The position numbers and the translations under genes were made by a program. From assembly GCA_019084025.1 (NCBI GenBank), contig JAHRBI010000002.1, forward strand, positions 248,001 to 312,000: a DNA stretch of 64,000 bases. The letters run 5' to 3'. Source of the stretch: Burkholderiaceae bacterium DAT-1 (GTDB taxonomy: Bacteria; Pseudomonadota; Gammaproteobacteria; Burkholderiales; Chitinimonadaceae). How positions within the stretch are numbered: position 1 is the first letter of the stretch; every line of letters begins with the position of its first letter. Below the pieces are notes generated by a model. It saw nothing but the letters and a program-made list of their open reading frames with translations, had not been told where the DNA came from and did not search any database. This document shows positions 1 to 8,316 of this stretch, piece after piece.

Positions 1-38
1 TCCATTTATACTGCCATCCATTGAAGATGGGATGGATC

Positions 39-452
39 ATGATTCGTGGCGTCAATCATATTACGTTTGCAGTCTCTAATTTGAATCGAGCGATCGCGTT
101 TTATTGCGATGTGCTTGGTGCAAAGTTGACTGCAAAATGGCGACAAGGTGCCTATCTAGTGCTGGGCGGAGTATGGATATGCCTGTCTGTGGATGCTGCG
201 GCGAAGCAATCGCTGGCTCACGATTACACGCATATCGCGTTTGATATTGCGGCGGAAGATTTTGCTGTACTGGAAGCTCGGATCATTGGAGGGTATCCCG
301 GTGCGATCTGGAAGGACAATCGCAGCGAGGGTGCCTCACTCTATATTCATGACCCAGATTTCAATAAGCTCGAATTGCATGTTGGCAATATGGCGAGCCG
401 CCTGTTAGCGACCCGCCAAGTACCGTATGAAGGCATGGAGTGGTTTGATTAG
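39..452 (+). CDS. fosA: FosA-type fosfomycin thiol transferase
   Basis: A 137-residue member of the vicinal-oxygen-chelate (glyoxalase) superfamily. FosA adds glutathione to the epoxide of fosfomycin in the cytoplasm, using Mn2+ and K+. The likely metal ligands are visible at H7 (NHIT), H65 (YTHIAF) and E112 (LELHVG), and the K+-loop region NRSEGAS is intact. Length matches FosA (about 135 residues). I chose the ATG at 39 because it puts the family's N-terminus (MIRGVNH) at residue 1; an in-frame TTG at 21 adds six residues that do not look like the family. It ends 4 bp inside the convergent PfkB kinase gene. Upstream sequence is outside the window, so its promoter cannot be judged. Sure about family; actual resistance is inferred. 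Confidence 0.9.
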   Translation: MIRGVNHITFAVSNLNRAIAFYCDVLGAKLTAKWRQGAYLVLGGVWICLSVDAAAKQSLAHDYTHIAFDIAAEDFAVLEARIIGGYPGAIWKDNRSEGASLYIHDPDFNKLELHVGNMASRLLATRQVPYEGMEWFD

Positions 453-1390
453 AACACCAGCTTTTCACCAAATGCGGCTTCGTAATCACGGGCGATTGAA
501 ACCTGATCGAAGTGATGGTTCTGGGCGCCACGGTTGGCGACCTTGATCGAACCGATCAGGCTGGCCAGCTGGCCGGTCGTCTTCCAATCCCAGCCCTGCT
601 CGATACCATAGAGCAGACCTGCGCGGTAGGCATCGCCGCAGCCCGTTGGGTCGACCACCTGCTTCGGTACAACCGGGGCGATTTCGATTTTTTCGCCATT
701 GGTATAAATCAGCGAACCCTGCGACCCCAGTGTGACGATCAGTGCCTTGCAACGACCGGCGATATCCTCAATGGTCTGGCCTGTTTTGACGCGGACCAGT
801 TCTGCTTCGTAATCGTTGAAGGTCACGTAATCAGCAGCATCGATACATTCGATCAGATCAGCGCCAGAAAGTAGTGGCGTGCCCTGGCCCGGATCGAACA
901 CGAACGGGATACCTGCTGCCTTGAGATCACGGCTACGTTGCACCATGGCGGTCAGTGAATCCGGCCCCACATGGCCCAGTGTCAGCTCGGATTGAACATG
1001 CGCAAAGCTGTTCTCGCCTGACTTGTCCATTGCACCCGGATGGAATGCCGTAATTTGATTGTCGGAGATATCGGTGGTGATAAAACACTGCGGTGTGTAG
1101 TGATCAGCCAGTTCGCGCACGCAATCCATGCGCACACCCTTGCTCTCAAGGCGCGCACGATAGTCGCCAAAATCGTGACCCACAGTGGCCATCACGATCG
1201 GATTGCCGCCCAGCAATTTCAGGCTGTAGGCGATATTGCCCGCACATCCGCCATACTCGCGGCGCATTTCCGGCACCAGAAATGAGACCGACAGCATGTG
1301 GACTTTTTCCGGCAGGATGTGGTTTTTGAAATGATCCGGGAACACCATGATGGTGTCGAATGCAACGGAGCCGCAAATCAGGGTGGCCAT
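449..1390 (-). CDS. PfkB-family carbohydrate/nucleoside kinase
   Basis: A 313-residue ribokinase/PfkB-family kinase that phosphorylates a sugar or nucleoside with ATP in the cytoplasm. The N-terminal substrate-binding half carries the GG motif (REYGGCAGNIAYSL) and the C-terminal half carries the anion-hole/catalytic-base signature DPTGCGDAYRAG. The N-terminus MATLICGSVAFDTIMV and the spacing resemble the bacterial adenosine-kinase-like subgroup, but substrate cannot be read from sequence. Its 3' end overlaps fosA by 4 bp tail to tail. The 268 bp upstream (1391-1658) separate it from a divergent acetyltransferase and should hold both promoters; I see no clear operator or RNA there. Confidence 0.88.
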   Translation of the reverse strand: MATLICGSVAFDTIMVFPDHFKNHILPEKVHMLSVSFLVPEMRREYGGCAGNIAYSLKLLGGNPIVMATVGHDFGDYRARLESKGVRMDCVRELADHYTPQCFITTDISDNQITAFHPGAMDKSGENSFAHVQSELTLGHVGPDSLTAMVQRSRDLKAAGIPFVFDPGQGTPLLSGADLIECIDAADYVTFNDYEAELVRVKTGQTIEDIAGRCKALIVTLGSQGSLIYTNGEKIEIAPVVPKQVVDPTGCGDAYRAGLLYGIEQGWDWKTTGQLASLIGSIKVANRGAQNHHFDQVSIARDYEAAFGEKLVF

Positions 1391-1658
1391 GCGCCTTATT
1401 CCTTAGTCGAGCGACGGATACAAATCCGCAAATAATTGATTGGTGAAGTGGGCATTCGTGCCGGACATTCCGGACTGACACATTTTGAACGCACAAACCC
1501 ACTATTATATCAAAGTGACCAAAGAGTATTTAAGCACTTTTTTACGATTTTTTATCCCTGAAGGGTGGTTTCTGCTTTTCGTCAGCGAATGAAATCGTTA
1601 ACCTAGGCGGGATTGACCTGAGTAGCCTCTTGTCTGAAACATCGACCAGGAATGGACC

Positions 1659-2159
1659 ATGAAGATTGAATTCACGATCCGCGATGCGGTGGCCGGTGAT
1701 GCACCTGCTATTCACCGACTTGTTCGCGAACTGGCCGACTACGAAAATCTAGCGCATATCTGTACGGGAACCGTCGAGCGACTGAATGAGCATTTGTTTG
1801 GCGAGCGCCCCTTTATTGAAGCAATGATTGCCGAAGTGGATCGCGGTGGCGAGCCATATCCCGTGGCCTTTGCGCTGTATTATCACAATTACTCTACGTT
1901 TCTGGCCAAACCGGGTTTGTTCCTGGAAGACCTTTTTGTGCTACCCGAATACCGTCGAAACGGAATTGGCGAGCGCCTGTTTCGTGAGTTGGCGAGCCGT
2001 GCCATCGAGCGGGGCTGCGGGCGTTTTGAATGGGCGGTACTCGACTGGAATAAGCCCGCACTGAATTTCTATCGCAAGCTCGGTGCAAGCATCATGCCGG
2101 ACTGGCGCATCTGCCGGGCGACCGGCGAGAGTCTGCGTGCGATGGCCGCAAACGATTGA
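1659..2159 (+). CDS. GNAT N-acetyltransferase, diamine/SSAT-like
   Basis: A 166-residue single-domain GNAT enzyme. The acetyl-CoA loop motif A is seen as RRNGIGERLF, preceded by the strand FLEDLFVLPEYR, and the C-terminal motif NKPALNFYRKLGA is typical of the spermidine/spermine or thialysine acetyltransferase subgroup. It probably acetylates a small diamine or lysine analogue, but the substrate is inferred. ATG at 1659 has a purine-rich AGGAA about 8 bp upstream. It is transcribed divergently from the PfkB gene. A GC-rich inverted repeat at 2225-2246 lies between it and the M16 genes. Confidence 0.85.
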   Translation: MKIEFTIRDAVAGDAPAIHRLVRELADYENLAHICTGTVERLNEHLFGERPFIEAMIAEVDRGGEPYPVAFALYYHNYSTFLAKPGLFLEDLFVLPEYRRNGIGERLFRELASRAIERGCGRFEWAVLDWNKPALNFYRKLGASIMPDWRICRATGESLRAMAAND

Positions 2160-2224
2160 TCTGAGCCTCGTATTTCGTCCCGCCTTCCGCCGGTTCATCG
2201 GCCTTTCAGGATAGCTCGTCACAT

Positions 2225-2246
2225 GGCAGGTGCGCTTGCACCTGCC
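2225..2246. other. Perfect inverted repeat (hairpin)
   Basis: Two 9-nt arms, GGCAGGTGC and GCACCTGCC, flank a 4-nt loop (GCTT). It lies 66 bp after the acetyltransferase stop and 72 bp before the first M16 ATG. No U-tract follows, so it may be a weak or Rho-assisted terminator or a 5'-leader structure. Confidence 0.5.
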
Positions 2247-2318
2247 GGTGATTAGGATGCAACCTGACATCGTACCGTGTGTAACGAAAAAACAATCATA
2301 TTTCCGGAGAGTAAAGTC

Positions 2319-5123
2319 ATGCGCATGAAACCTGCCGCACTCATGGTCCTGGCGGCCATGCAGATGCTGATGAATGTTCAAGCTGCGGACGCTGCCGTCC
2401 CTGCACCTTCCGCACCGGTTGCTACCAACGTCGCAGCCGCACCTGTTCAGGTGACTCGAGTCGAAGGCATCAACGAATTCCGTTTGTCCAATGGCCTGCG
2501 CGTGTTGCTGGCACCGGATGCATCCAAGCCGACGACCACCGTAAACGTGACCTATATGGTGGGAAGCCGTCACGAAAGCTATGGCGAGACGGGTATGGCT
2601 CACTTGCTTGAACATCTGGTGTTCAAGGGCACACCGAGCTTGCCGGGTAAGACGATTGTTCAGGAATTCGCCAAGCGTGGCATGCGCTATAACGGCACCA
2701 CTTTTTTTGATCGTACCAACTATTTCGAGACCTTCGCAGCCAGTGACGACAACCTCGACTGGGCGCTGAAGATGGAAGCAGACCGCATGGTCAATTCCAA
2801 TGTCTGGCGCAGCGATCTGGATACCGAAATGACGGTGGTGCGCAACGAAATGGAAATGGGCGAGAACAATCCTGGCCGCATTCTGTTTGAAAAGATGACT
2901 GCCGCCGCCTATCAGTGGCACAACTACGGCAAGTCCACCATCGGTGCCCGTACTGACGTGGAAAACGTCAATATCGATCATCTGCAGGCGTTTTATCGCA
3001 AGTATTATCAGCCGGATAATGCTGTGTTGATCGTGACCGGCAAATTTGATGAAGCCAAGACGCTGGCACGTATCAACGAGTACTTTGGCAGCATTGCCAA
3101 GCCAGCTCGTACAATCGAAAAGCTTTGGACGCTCGATCCGGTTCAGGATGGTGCTCGCGAGATCAATATTGCCCGCGTGGGCGATGCCTCGCTGATCGGT
3201 GCGCTTTACCATGTACCGCAGGGTTCAGCGGCTGATTTTGCTGCCGTATCGGCGCTGAGCCAGATTTTGGGCGATACGCCAAATGGCCGTTTGTACAAGG
3301 CACTGGTCGAGAAGAAGAAGGCTGCAGGCGTAGAAGGTGAGGCGCTGGCGCTGCATGATCCGGGCTTTATGGTGCTGTTTGCACAGCTGGGCAAGGGTCA
3401 ATCACGTGATGAGGCCCGCAGGATTCTGCTTGATGTGGTCGAAGGGATCAAAAAGCAGCCCATTACCGAAGCAGAAGTGAAGCGTGCGAAAACGGCTTTG
3501 CTGAATCAACTCGACAAAACACTGAGTGATCCGGTGCGCTTTGGCGTGTCGCTCTCCGAAGCGATTGCGCAGGGTGACTGGCGTTTGTTCTTTGTTGAGC
3601 GTGATCGCATTGAGGCGCTGACTGCAGCAGATGTACAGCGCGCTGCAGAAAATTATCTCATTGAATCCAATCGTACTTTTGGTCAGTTTATCCCGACCGA
3701 AAAGCCGGTTCGTGCCCAGTTTGCGGCAGCGCCTGATGTCGCGGCGCTGGTGAAAGACTATAAGGGTAAGGCAGAGCAGAGCGCTGGTGAAGCCTTTGAC
3801 CCGTCCCCGCTGAATATCGAAAAGCGTACTGTCCGTTTTGATCTGCCGAATGGTGCCAAAGTTGCATTCCTGACCAAGCAGACCCGTGGTAATACCGTGA
3901 ACGGCCAGATCGTGCTGCGGATTGGCGACGAAAAGGGGCTGTTCGGCAAGAAGTATGTCGCAGAAGCGACTGCCTCCATGCTGAAGCGCGGTGCCGGCAA
4001 GATGAGCCGTCAGGAAATCGCCGATAAGCTGGATGAGCTGAAGGCCAAGGTTGCTGTAGCCGATCGCCTCGGCAGTGCCGTGATCGTCGGATTCGATACC
4101 CGCCGTGCCCAGTTGCCGGAACTGATTGCATTGCTGAAGGACATTCTGCGTGCACCGAGCTTCCCGGAAGCCGAACTGGATCGTCTGAAAACAGAGTGGA
4201 TAACTACCATCGAAGAGCAGCGTCGCCAGCCGGATGCGATTGCCAATAACGAACTGGGTCGTTCTACTCAAATCTGGAAGAAGGGCGATATCCGCTTTAC
4301 CGATTCGTTTGATGATCAGATTGCCGCCATCAAAGCGATCAAGGTAGCCGATATCAAGGCCTTCTATCAGCAGTTCTATGGCGCTGCGAGTGCGCAAATC
4401 GCCCTGTCGGGTGACTTTGATGCGCAATCCGTGCGTGATGACCTGAAGGCAGCCTTTGGCGACTGGAAGGCCAAGTCCAAGTTTACGCGCGTGGCCGATC
4501 CGTTTGTGGCGACCAAAGCCAAGGAGCTGAAGTACGAGACGCCAGACAAGGCCAATGCCAACTTCCTGGCTGCACTCACCATTCCGCTGCGCGACGATTC
4601 GCCGGAAACACCGGCACTGCAGATTGCGAACCGCGTATTTGGCGGTGGCGGACTGAAGAGCCGTCTGGCTGATCGTCTGCGTCAGAAGGAGGGGATCAGC
4701 TATGGCTCCGGTTCCGGGCTGAGCCTGAATCCGCATGATGCCAATGCTGTCCTGTTCATGTATGCCATTTTTGCACCGCAAAACCTGCCGAAGCTGCAGG
4801 CGGGTGTGAAGGAAGAGCTGGATCGTCTGATCAAGGACGGTATCACCGAGCAAGAACTGGCTGAATCCAAGAGTGGTCTGCTGCAAAGTGCGCAGATCGG
4901 CCGTACTCAGGATGCATCGCTGGCTGCAGCACTGGCTAACCAGCTCTATGTCGGTCGCACGATGCAGTACACCGCCGATCAGGAAGACAAGCTGAAGGCC
5001 GTGACGGTTGAGCAGGTCAATGCCGTGATCCGCAAGTACTTCAAGCCGGAAGCGCTGGTGCAAGTGGTGGCAGGTGATTTTGCCAATGCGGCCAAGAAGG
5101 CTGAAGCGGCGGATAAGAAGTAA
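2319..5123 (+). CDS. Secreted M16 family zinc metallopeptidase (copy 1)
   Basis: A 934-residue periplasmic peptidase with the inverted zinc-binding motif HxxEH (H95, E98, H99) and the downstream glutamate region VVRNEMEMGENNP. Two M16 repeats are joined in one chain, each with its C-terminal partner domain; the second repeat (from about residue 500) has no HxxEH, as is usual when one half is structural. Signal peptide: MRMKPAALMVLAAM followed by an Ala-rich cleavage region ending VQAADA. I chose ATG 2319 because a GGAGAG Shine-Dalgarno precedes it and it starts the signal peptide; an earlier in-frame GTG at 2277 would spoil it. It is followed by a terminator and a paralog of the same length. 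It probably degrades peptides in the periplasm; target unknown. Confidence 0.92.
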   Translation: MRMKPAALMVLAAMQMLMNVQAADAAVPAPSAPVATNVAAAPVQVTRVEGINEFRLSNGLRVLLAPDASKPTTTVNVTYMVGSRHESYGETGMAHLLEHLVFKGTPSLPGKTIVQEFAKRGMRYNGTTFFDRTNYFETFAASDDNLDWALKMEADRMVNSNVWRSDLDTEMTVVRNEMEMGENNPGRILFEKMTAAAYQWHNYGKSTIGARTDVENVNIDHLQAFYRKYYQPDNAVLIVTGKFDEAKTLARINEYFGSIAKPARTIEKLWTLDPVQDGAREINIARVGDASLIGALYHVPQGSAADFAAVSALSQILGDTPNGRLYKALVEKKKAAGVEGEALALHDPGFMVLFAQLGKGQSRDEARRILLDVVEGIKKQPITEAEVKRAKTALLNQLDKTLSDPVRFGVSLSEAIAQGDWRLFFVERDRIEALTAADVQRAAENYLIESNRTFGQFIPTEKPVRAQFAAAPDVAALVKDYKGKAEQSAGEAFDPSPLNIEKRTVRFDLPNGAKVAFLTKQTRGNTVNGQIVLRIGDEKGLFGKKYVAEATASMLKRGAGKMSRQEIADKLDELKAKVAVADRLGSAVIVGFDTRRAQLPELIALLKDILRAPSFPEAELDRLKTEWITTIEEQRRQPDAIANNELGRSTQIWKKGDIRFTDSFDDQIAAIKAIKVADIKAFYQQFYGAASAQIALSGDFDAQSVRDDLKAAFGDWKAKSKFTRVADPFVATKAKELKYETPDKANANFLAALTIPLRDDSPETPALQIANRVFGGGGLKSRLADRLRQKEGISYGSGSGLSLNPHDANAVLFMYAIFAPQNLPKLQAGVKEELDRLIKDGITEQELAESKSGLLQSAQIGRTQDASLAAALANQLYVGRTMQYTADQEDKLKAVTVEQVNAVIRKYFKPEALVQVVAGDFANAAKKAEAADKK

Positions 5124-5155
5124 GCGAGCACACTTGTTTGTTCGCATGCAGTCTC

Positions 5156-5184
5156 AAACCCGGGTGGCGACATCCGGGTTTTTT
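5156..5184 (+). terminator. Rho-independent terminator after M16 copy 1
   Basis: Arms AACCCGG and CCGGGTT around a 10-nt loop, followed by a run of six T (the last two arm bases included). It lies 33 bp after the stop of the first M16 gene, so the two paralogs are probably separate transcripts, the second having its own promoter in 5185-5340. Confidence 0.85.
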
Positions 5185-5340
5185 GTACCTGTTTCCAGCG
5201 TGATGTCCGATCACGTTGCCAATTTCCTACGACTGCACGACGTGCCTGCAATGCAGCGCTGAATCGGGGTAGGATGGGTGTTCGGCGGAAAGAATATATC
5301 GTCGAATCGATAAAAAATGAAGTGTCCGGAGGTATTAACT

Positions 5341-8145
5341 ATGCGTTTGAAGCCCGCTGCACTCTTGGTGCTGGCTGCAATGAATTTCATGGTCGCGCAC
5401 GCGGCCGATATGCCTGCAACATCGACCCCTGCGCCTGTGGTGGCGCCGCAATCAGCTGCGCCGGTTAAGGCAAGCTCTGTTGAGGGCATCACCGAGTATC
5501 GTCTGGCCAATGGCCTGCGCGTCTTGCTTGCACCTGATGCGTCGAAACCGACGACCACGGTCAACGTGACGTATCTGGTAGGCAATCGCCACGAGAAATA
5601 CGGCGAAACCGGCATGGCGCACTTGCTGGAGCATCTGGTATTCAAGGGGACACCCAATCTGCCCGGCAAGACGATTGTGCAGGAATTTGCCAAGCGCGGT
5701 ATGGAATTTAACGGGACAACTTACTACGACCGTACCAACTATTTCGAAGTATTTGCAGCGAATGACGAGAACCTCGACTGGGCGCTGAAAATGGAAGCGG
5801 ACCGCATGGTCAATTCCAATATCTGGCGTTCGGATCTGGATTCCGAAATGACTGTGGTGCGCAATGAGATGGAGGGCGGTGAAAATAGCCCGATGCGCAT
5901 GTTCATGCAAAAGACGACTGCTGCTGCCTTCCAGTGGCACAACTATGGCAAGTCGACGATTGGCGCACGCTCCGACGTGGAAAACGTCAATATCGAGCAT
6001 CTGCAGGCGTTCTACCGCAATTTCTATCAGCCGGACAATGCGGTGCTGATTGTGACCGGCAAGTTTGACGAAGCTAGGGTTCTGGATCAGGTGGGGCGTT
6101 ATTTCGGCAGTATTGCGCGCCCGGCACGCGCGCTGGAGCCCGAGTGGACTGTAGAGCCGACCCAGGATGGCCCGCGTGAAGTGACGGTGAAGCGCGTAGG
6201 CGATACCGGTATTGTGGGCGCGATTTACCATACGCCTGCCGGTAGCGATCCTGCCTATGCGGCTGTCACCTTGCTGGCCAATATTCTGGGCGACACACCG
6301 AACGGTCGATTGTACAAAGGTCTGGTGAAGTCCAAGAAAGCTGCAGCCGCAGGCGCGGGCGACTTTGCCCTGCATGATCCAGGTTATTTGCTGGCGTTTG
6401 CGCAGCTGGCCAAGGGGCAGAGCAATGACGATGCACGTAAGCAGATGCTGAATGTGCTGGAAGGCTTCAGGAAGGAGCCAGTCACTGAAGCCGAACTGAA
6501 TCGTGCCAAGACCGCTGTCCTCAACGGTTATGAAAAGCTGATGGATGATCCGGCTCAGTTCGGGATCGAATTGTCGGAAAAAATCGCACTGGGTGACTGG
6601 CGTCTGCTGTTCCTTGATCGTGACCGCATTGCTGCTGTCACCGTGGCAGATGTGCAGCGTGCTGCTGAAACCTATCTGGTTGAAAGCAATCGCACCTTTG
6701 GCCAGTTTGTACCAACAGACAAACCTGTGCGTGCCGAGATTCCTGCTCGCAAGGATGTAGCCAAGATGGTGGAAGGCTACACAGGTAAAGCGGCTGTCGC
6801 AGCCGGTGAAGACTTCGATCCAAGTCACGCCAATATCGATGCACGTACCGAGCGTTTTACGCTGGAGAGCGGCGCCAAGGTTGCGCTACTGGCCAAGAAA
6901 ACGCGCGGCAATACCGTGAGTGGTTCGATTGCACTGCATATGGGTGATGAGAAGAGTTTGTTTGGCAAGGGCTATACGGCACAAGCCACTGCTTCATTGC
7001 TGACCCATGGCGCAGGCAAACTGAGCCGCCAGCAAATCGCCGACAAACTGGATGAGCTGAAAGCCACGCTGAATATCAGCCCATCGGGGGCGGGCGGGGT
7101 ACTCGTTTCCTTTGAAACCAAGCGTGACAAGCTGGGGGCAGTGCTGGCGCTATTGAAAGATGTCCTGCGTGCGCCTACCTTCCCCGAGGCGGAGCTGGAT
7201 GAGTACAAAACCGGTCAACTGGCTGCGATTGATGCCAATCGCCATCAGCCACAAGCAATGGCCAGCAATGCCATGAGTCGTCATGCGGCCGGTACCCGCT
7301 ACAAGAAGGGCGACGTTCGCTACGTGGAATCCTTTGATGAGCAGGTTGCTGCCATCAAGTCACTCAAGCTGGCAGACGTGAAGGCTTTCCATCAGCAATT
7401 CTATGGTGCAAATCATGCCGATATCGCACTCGTGGGTGATTTTGACAGTCATGAAGTCAAACAGTCGCTGAAGGCGGTAGCGGGCGACTGGAAAGCGAAA
7501 CAGGCTTACGCCTACATCCCGACCCCATTCGAGCCGATCAAGGGTGAAGCGCTGACACTGGAAAGCCCGGATAAGGCGCAGGCGTTCTACATTGCCTATA
7601 GCCCGCTGCAGGTTCGCGATGACCATGCGGATGCGCCTGCACTCAAGATCGCCAATCGTGTACTGGGCGGCGGTGCCCTGAAGAGCCGTCTGGCTGACCG
7701 CCTGCGCCAGAAAGAAGGCATCAGCTACGGTGCTGGTTCATTCCTGAGTCTCGATAGCGATGAGCCTTCCAGCAGTCTGGGGATGTACGCGATCTATGCG
7801 CCGCAGAATCTGGGTGTGCTGCAAACCAGCGTGAAAGAAGAGCTGGCGCGTTTCGTTAGCGAAGGTATCACCGAGCAGGAGCTGGAAGAGGCCAAGAGCG
7901 GCATCCTGCAAACATCGAAACTAGCGCGCACGGAAGATGGTTCGCTTGCGGGGGCACTGGTGTCCCAGTTGCATCGCAATCGCACGATGGCAGTCAGTGC
8001 CGCTCAGGAAGCGCGCCTGAAAGCGCTGAGCGTGGCGGATGTAAATGCGGTGATCAGGAAGTATCTGGATCCGCAGCACTTCCTGCATGTCTATGCGGGT
8101 GACTTTGCAGGTGCAGCGAAGAAAACTGAGGGTGCGGTAAAGTAG
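5341..8145 (+). CDS. Secreted M16 family zinc metallopeptidase (copy 2)
   Basis: A 934-residue paralog of the preceding gene, same length and domain plan: signal peptide MRLKPAALLVLAAMNF with AHAADM cleavage region, HxxEH zinc site at H94/E97/H98, second catalytically silent M16 repeat, and the conserved C-terminal loop GALKSRLADRLRQKEG present in both copies. ATG 5341 is preceded by an ideal GGAGGT at 5328-5333; an in-frame ATG at 5317 upstream of that SD is rejected. The pair looks like a tandem duplication that has diverged throughout. Whether the two proteins form heteromers or differ in specificity cannot be told. Confidence 0.92.
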   Translation: MRLKPAALLVLAAMNFMVAHAADMPATSTPAPVVAPQSAAPVKASSVEGITEYRLANGLRVLLAPDASKPTTTVNVTYLVGNRHEKYGETGMAHLLEHLVFKGTPNLPGKTIVQEFAKRGMEFNGTTYYDRTNYFEVFAANDENLDWALKMEADRMVNSNIWRSDLDSEMTVVRNEMEGGENSPMRMFMQKTTAAAFQWHNYGKSTIGARSDVENVNIEHLQAFYRNFYQPDNAVLIVTGKFDEARVLDQVGRYFGSIARPARALEPEWTVEPTQDGPREVTVKRVGDTGIVGAIYHTPAGSDPAYAAVTLLANILGDTPNGRLYKGLVKSKKAAAAGAGDFALHDPGYLLAFAQLAKGQSNDDARKQMLNVLEGFRKEPVTEAELNRAKTAVLNGYEKLMDDPAQFGIELSEKIALGDWRLLFLDRDRIAAVTVADVQRAAETYLVESNRTFGQFVPTDKPVRAEIPARKDVAKMVEGYTGKAAVAAGEDFDPSHANIDARTERFTLESGAKVALLAKKTRGNTVSGSIALHMGDEKSLFGKGYTAQATASLLTHGAGKLSRQQIADKLDELKATLNISPSGAGGVLVSFETKRDKLGAVLALLKDVLRAPTFPEAELDEYKTGQLAAIDANRHQPQAMASNAMSRHAAGTRYKKGDVRYVESFDEQVAAIKSLKLADVKAFHQQFYGANHADIALVGDFDSHEVKQSLKAVAGDWKAKQAYAYIPTPFEPIKGEALTLESPDKAQAFYIAYSPLQVRDDHADAPALKIANRVLGGGALKSRLADRLRQKEGISYGAGSFLSLDSDEPSSSLGMYAIYAPQNLGVLQTSVKEELARFVSEGITEQELEEAKSGILQTSKLARTEDGSLAGALVSQLHRNRTMAVSAAQEARLKALSVADVNAVIRKYLDPQHFLHVYAGDFAGAAKKTEGAVK

Positions 8146-8195
8146 CATTCAGGGTGCGCCGGTAAAACTCGGCGCGGTATGCCTGGATGCTAAAT

Positions 8196-8232
8196 GAACA
8201 AGCCTAATGCTCGGCAGGTGTTAGGTTTGTTC
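8196..8232. other. 12-bp inverted repeat with 13-nt loop
   Basis: Arms GAACAAGCCTAA and TTAGGTTTGTTC pair over 12 positions with one G-U wobble. It lies 50 bp after M16 copy 2 and 84 bp before the S9 peptidase. There is no strong U-tract, so it may be a terminator-like hairpin or an operator. Confidence 0.5.
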
Positions 8233-8316
8233 AAATCACATTGCGTCGTAAAAGAGTCCGCTACTTGAACCGCGGACGTATAAGCGTAGTTTTTCAGGAT
8301 GGTGTGGAGGTAGGAA

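Noticed and set aside
1941-6828. Long open frames antisense to the two M16 genes (up to about 580 codons).
   Set aside because: They follow the codon bias of the real genes on the opposite strand, show no domain and no Shine-Dalgarno, and both M16 frames are clearly coding.
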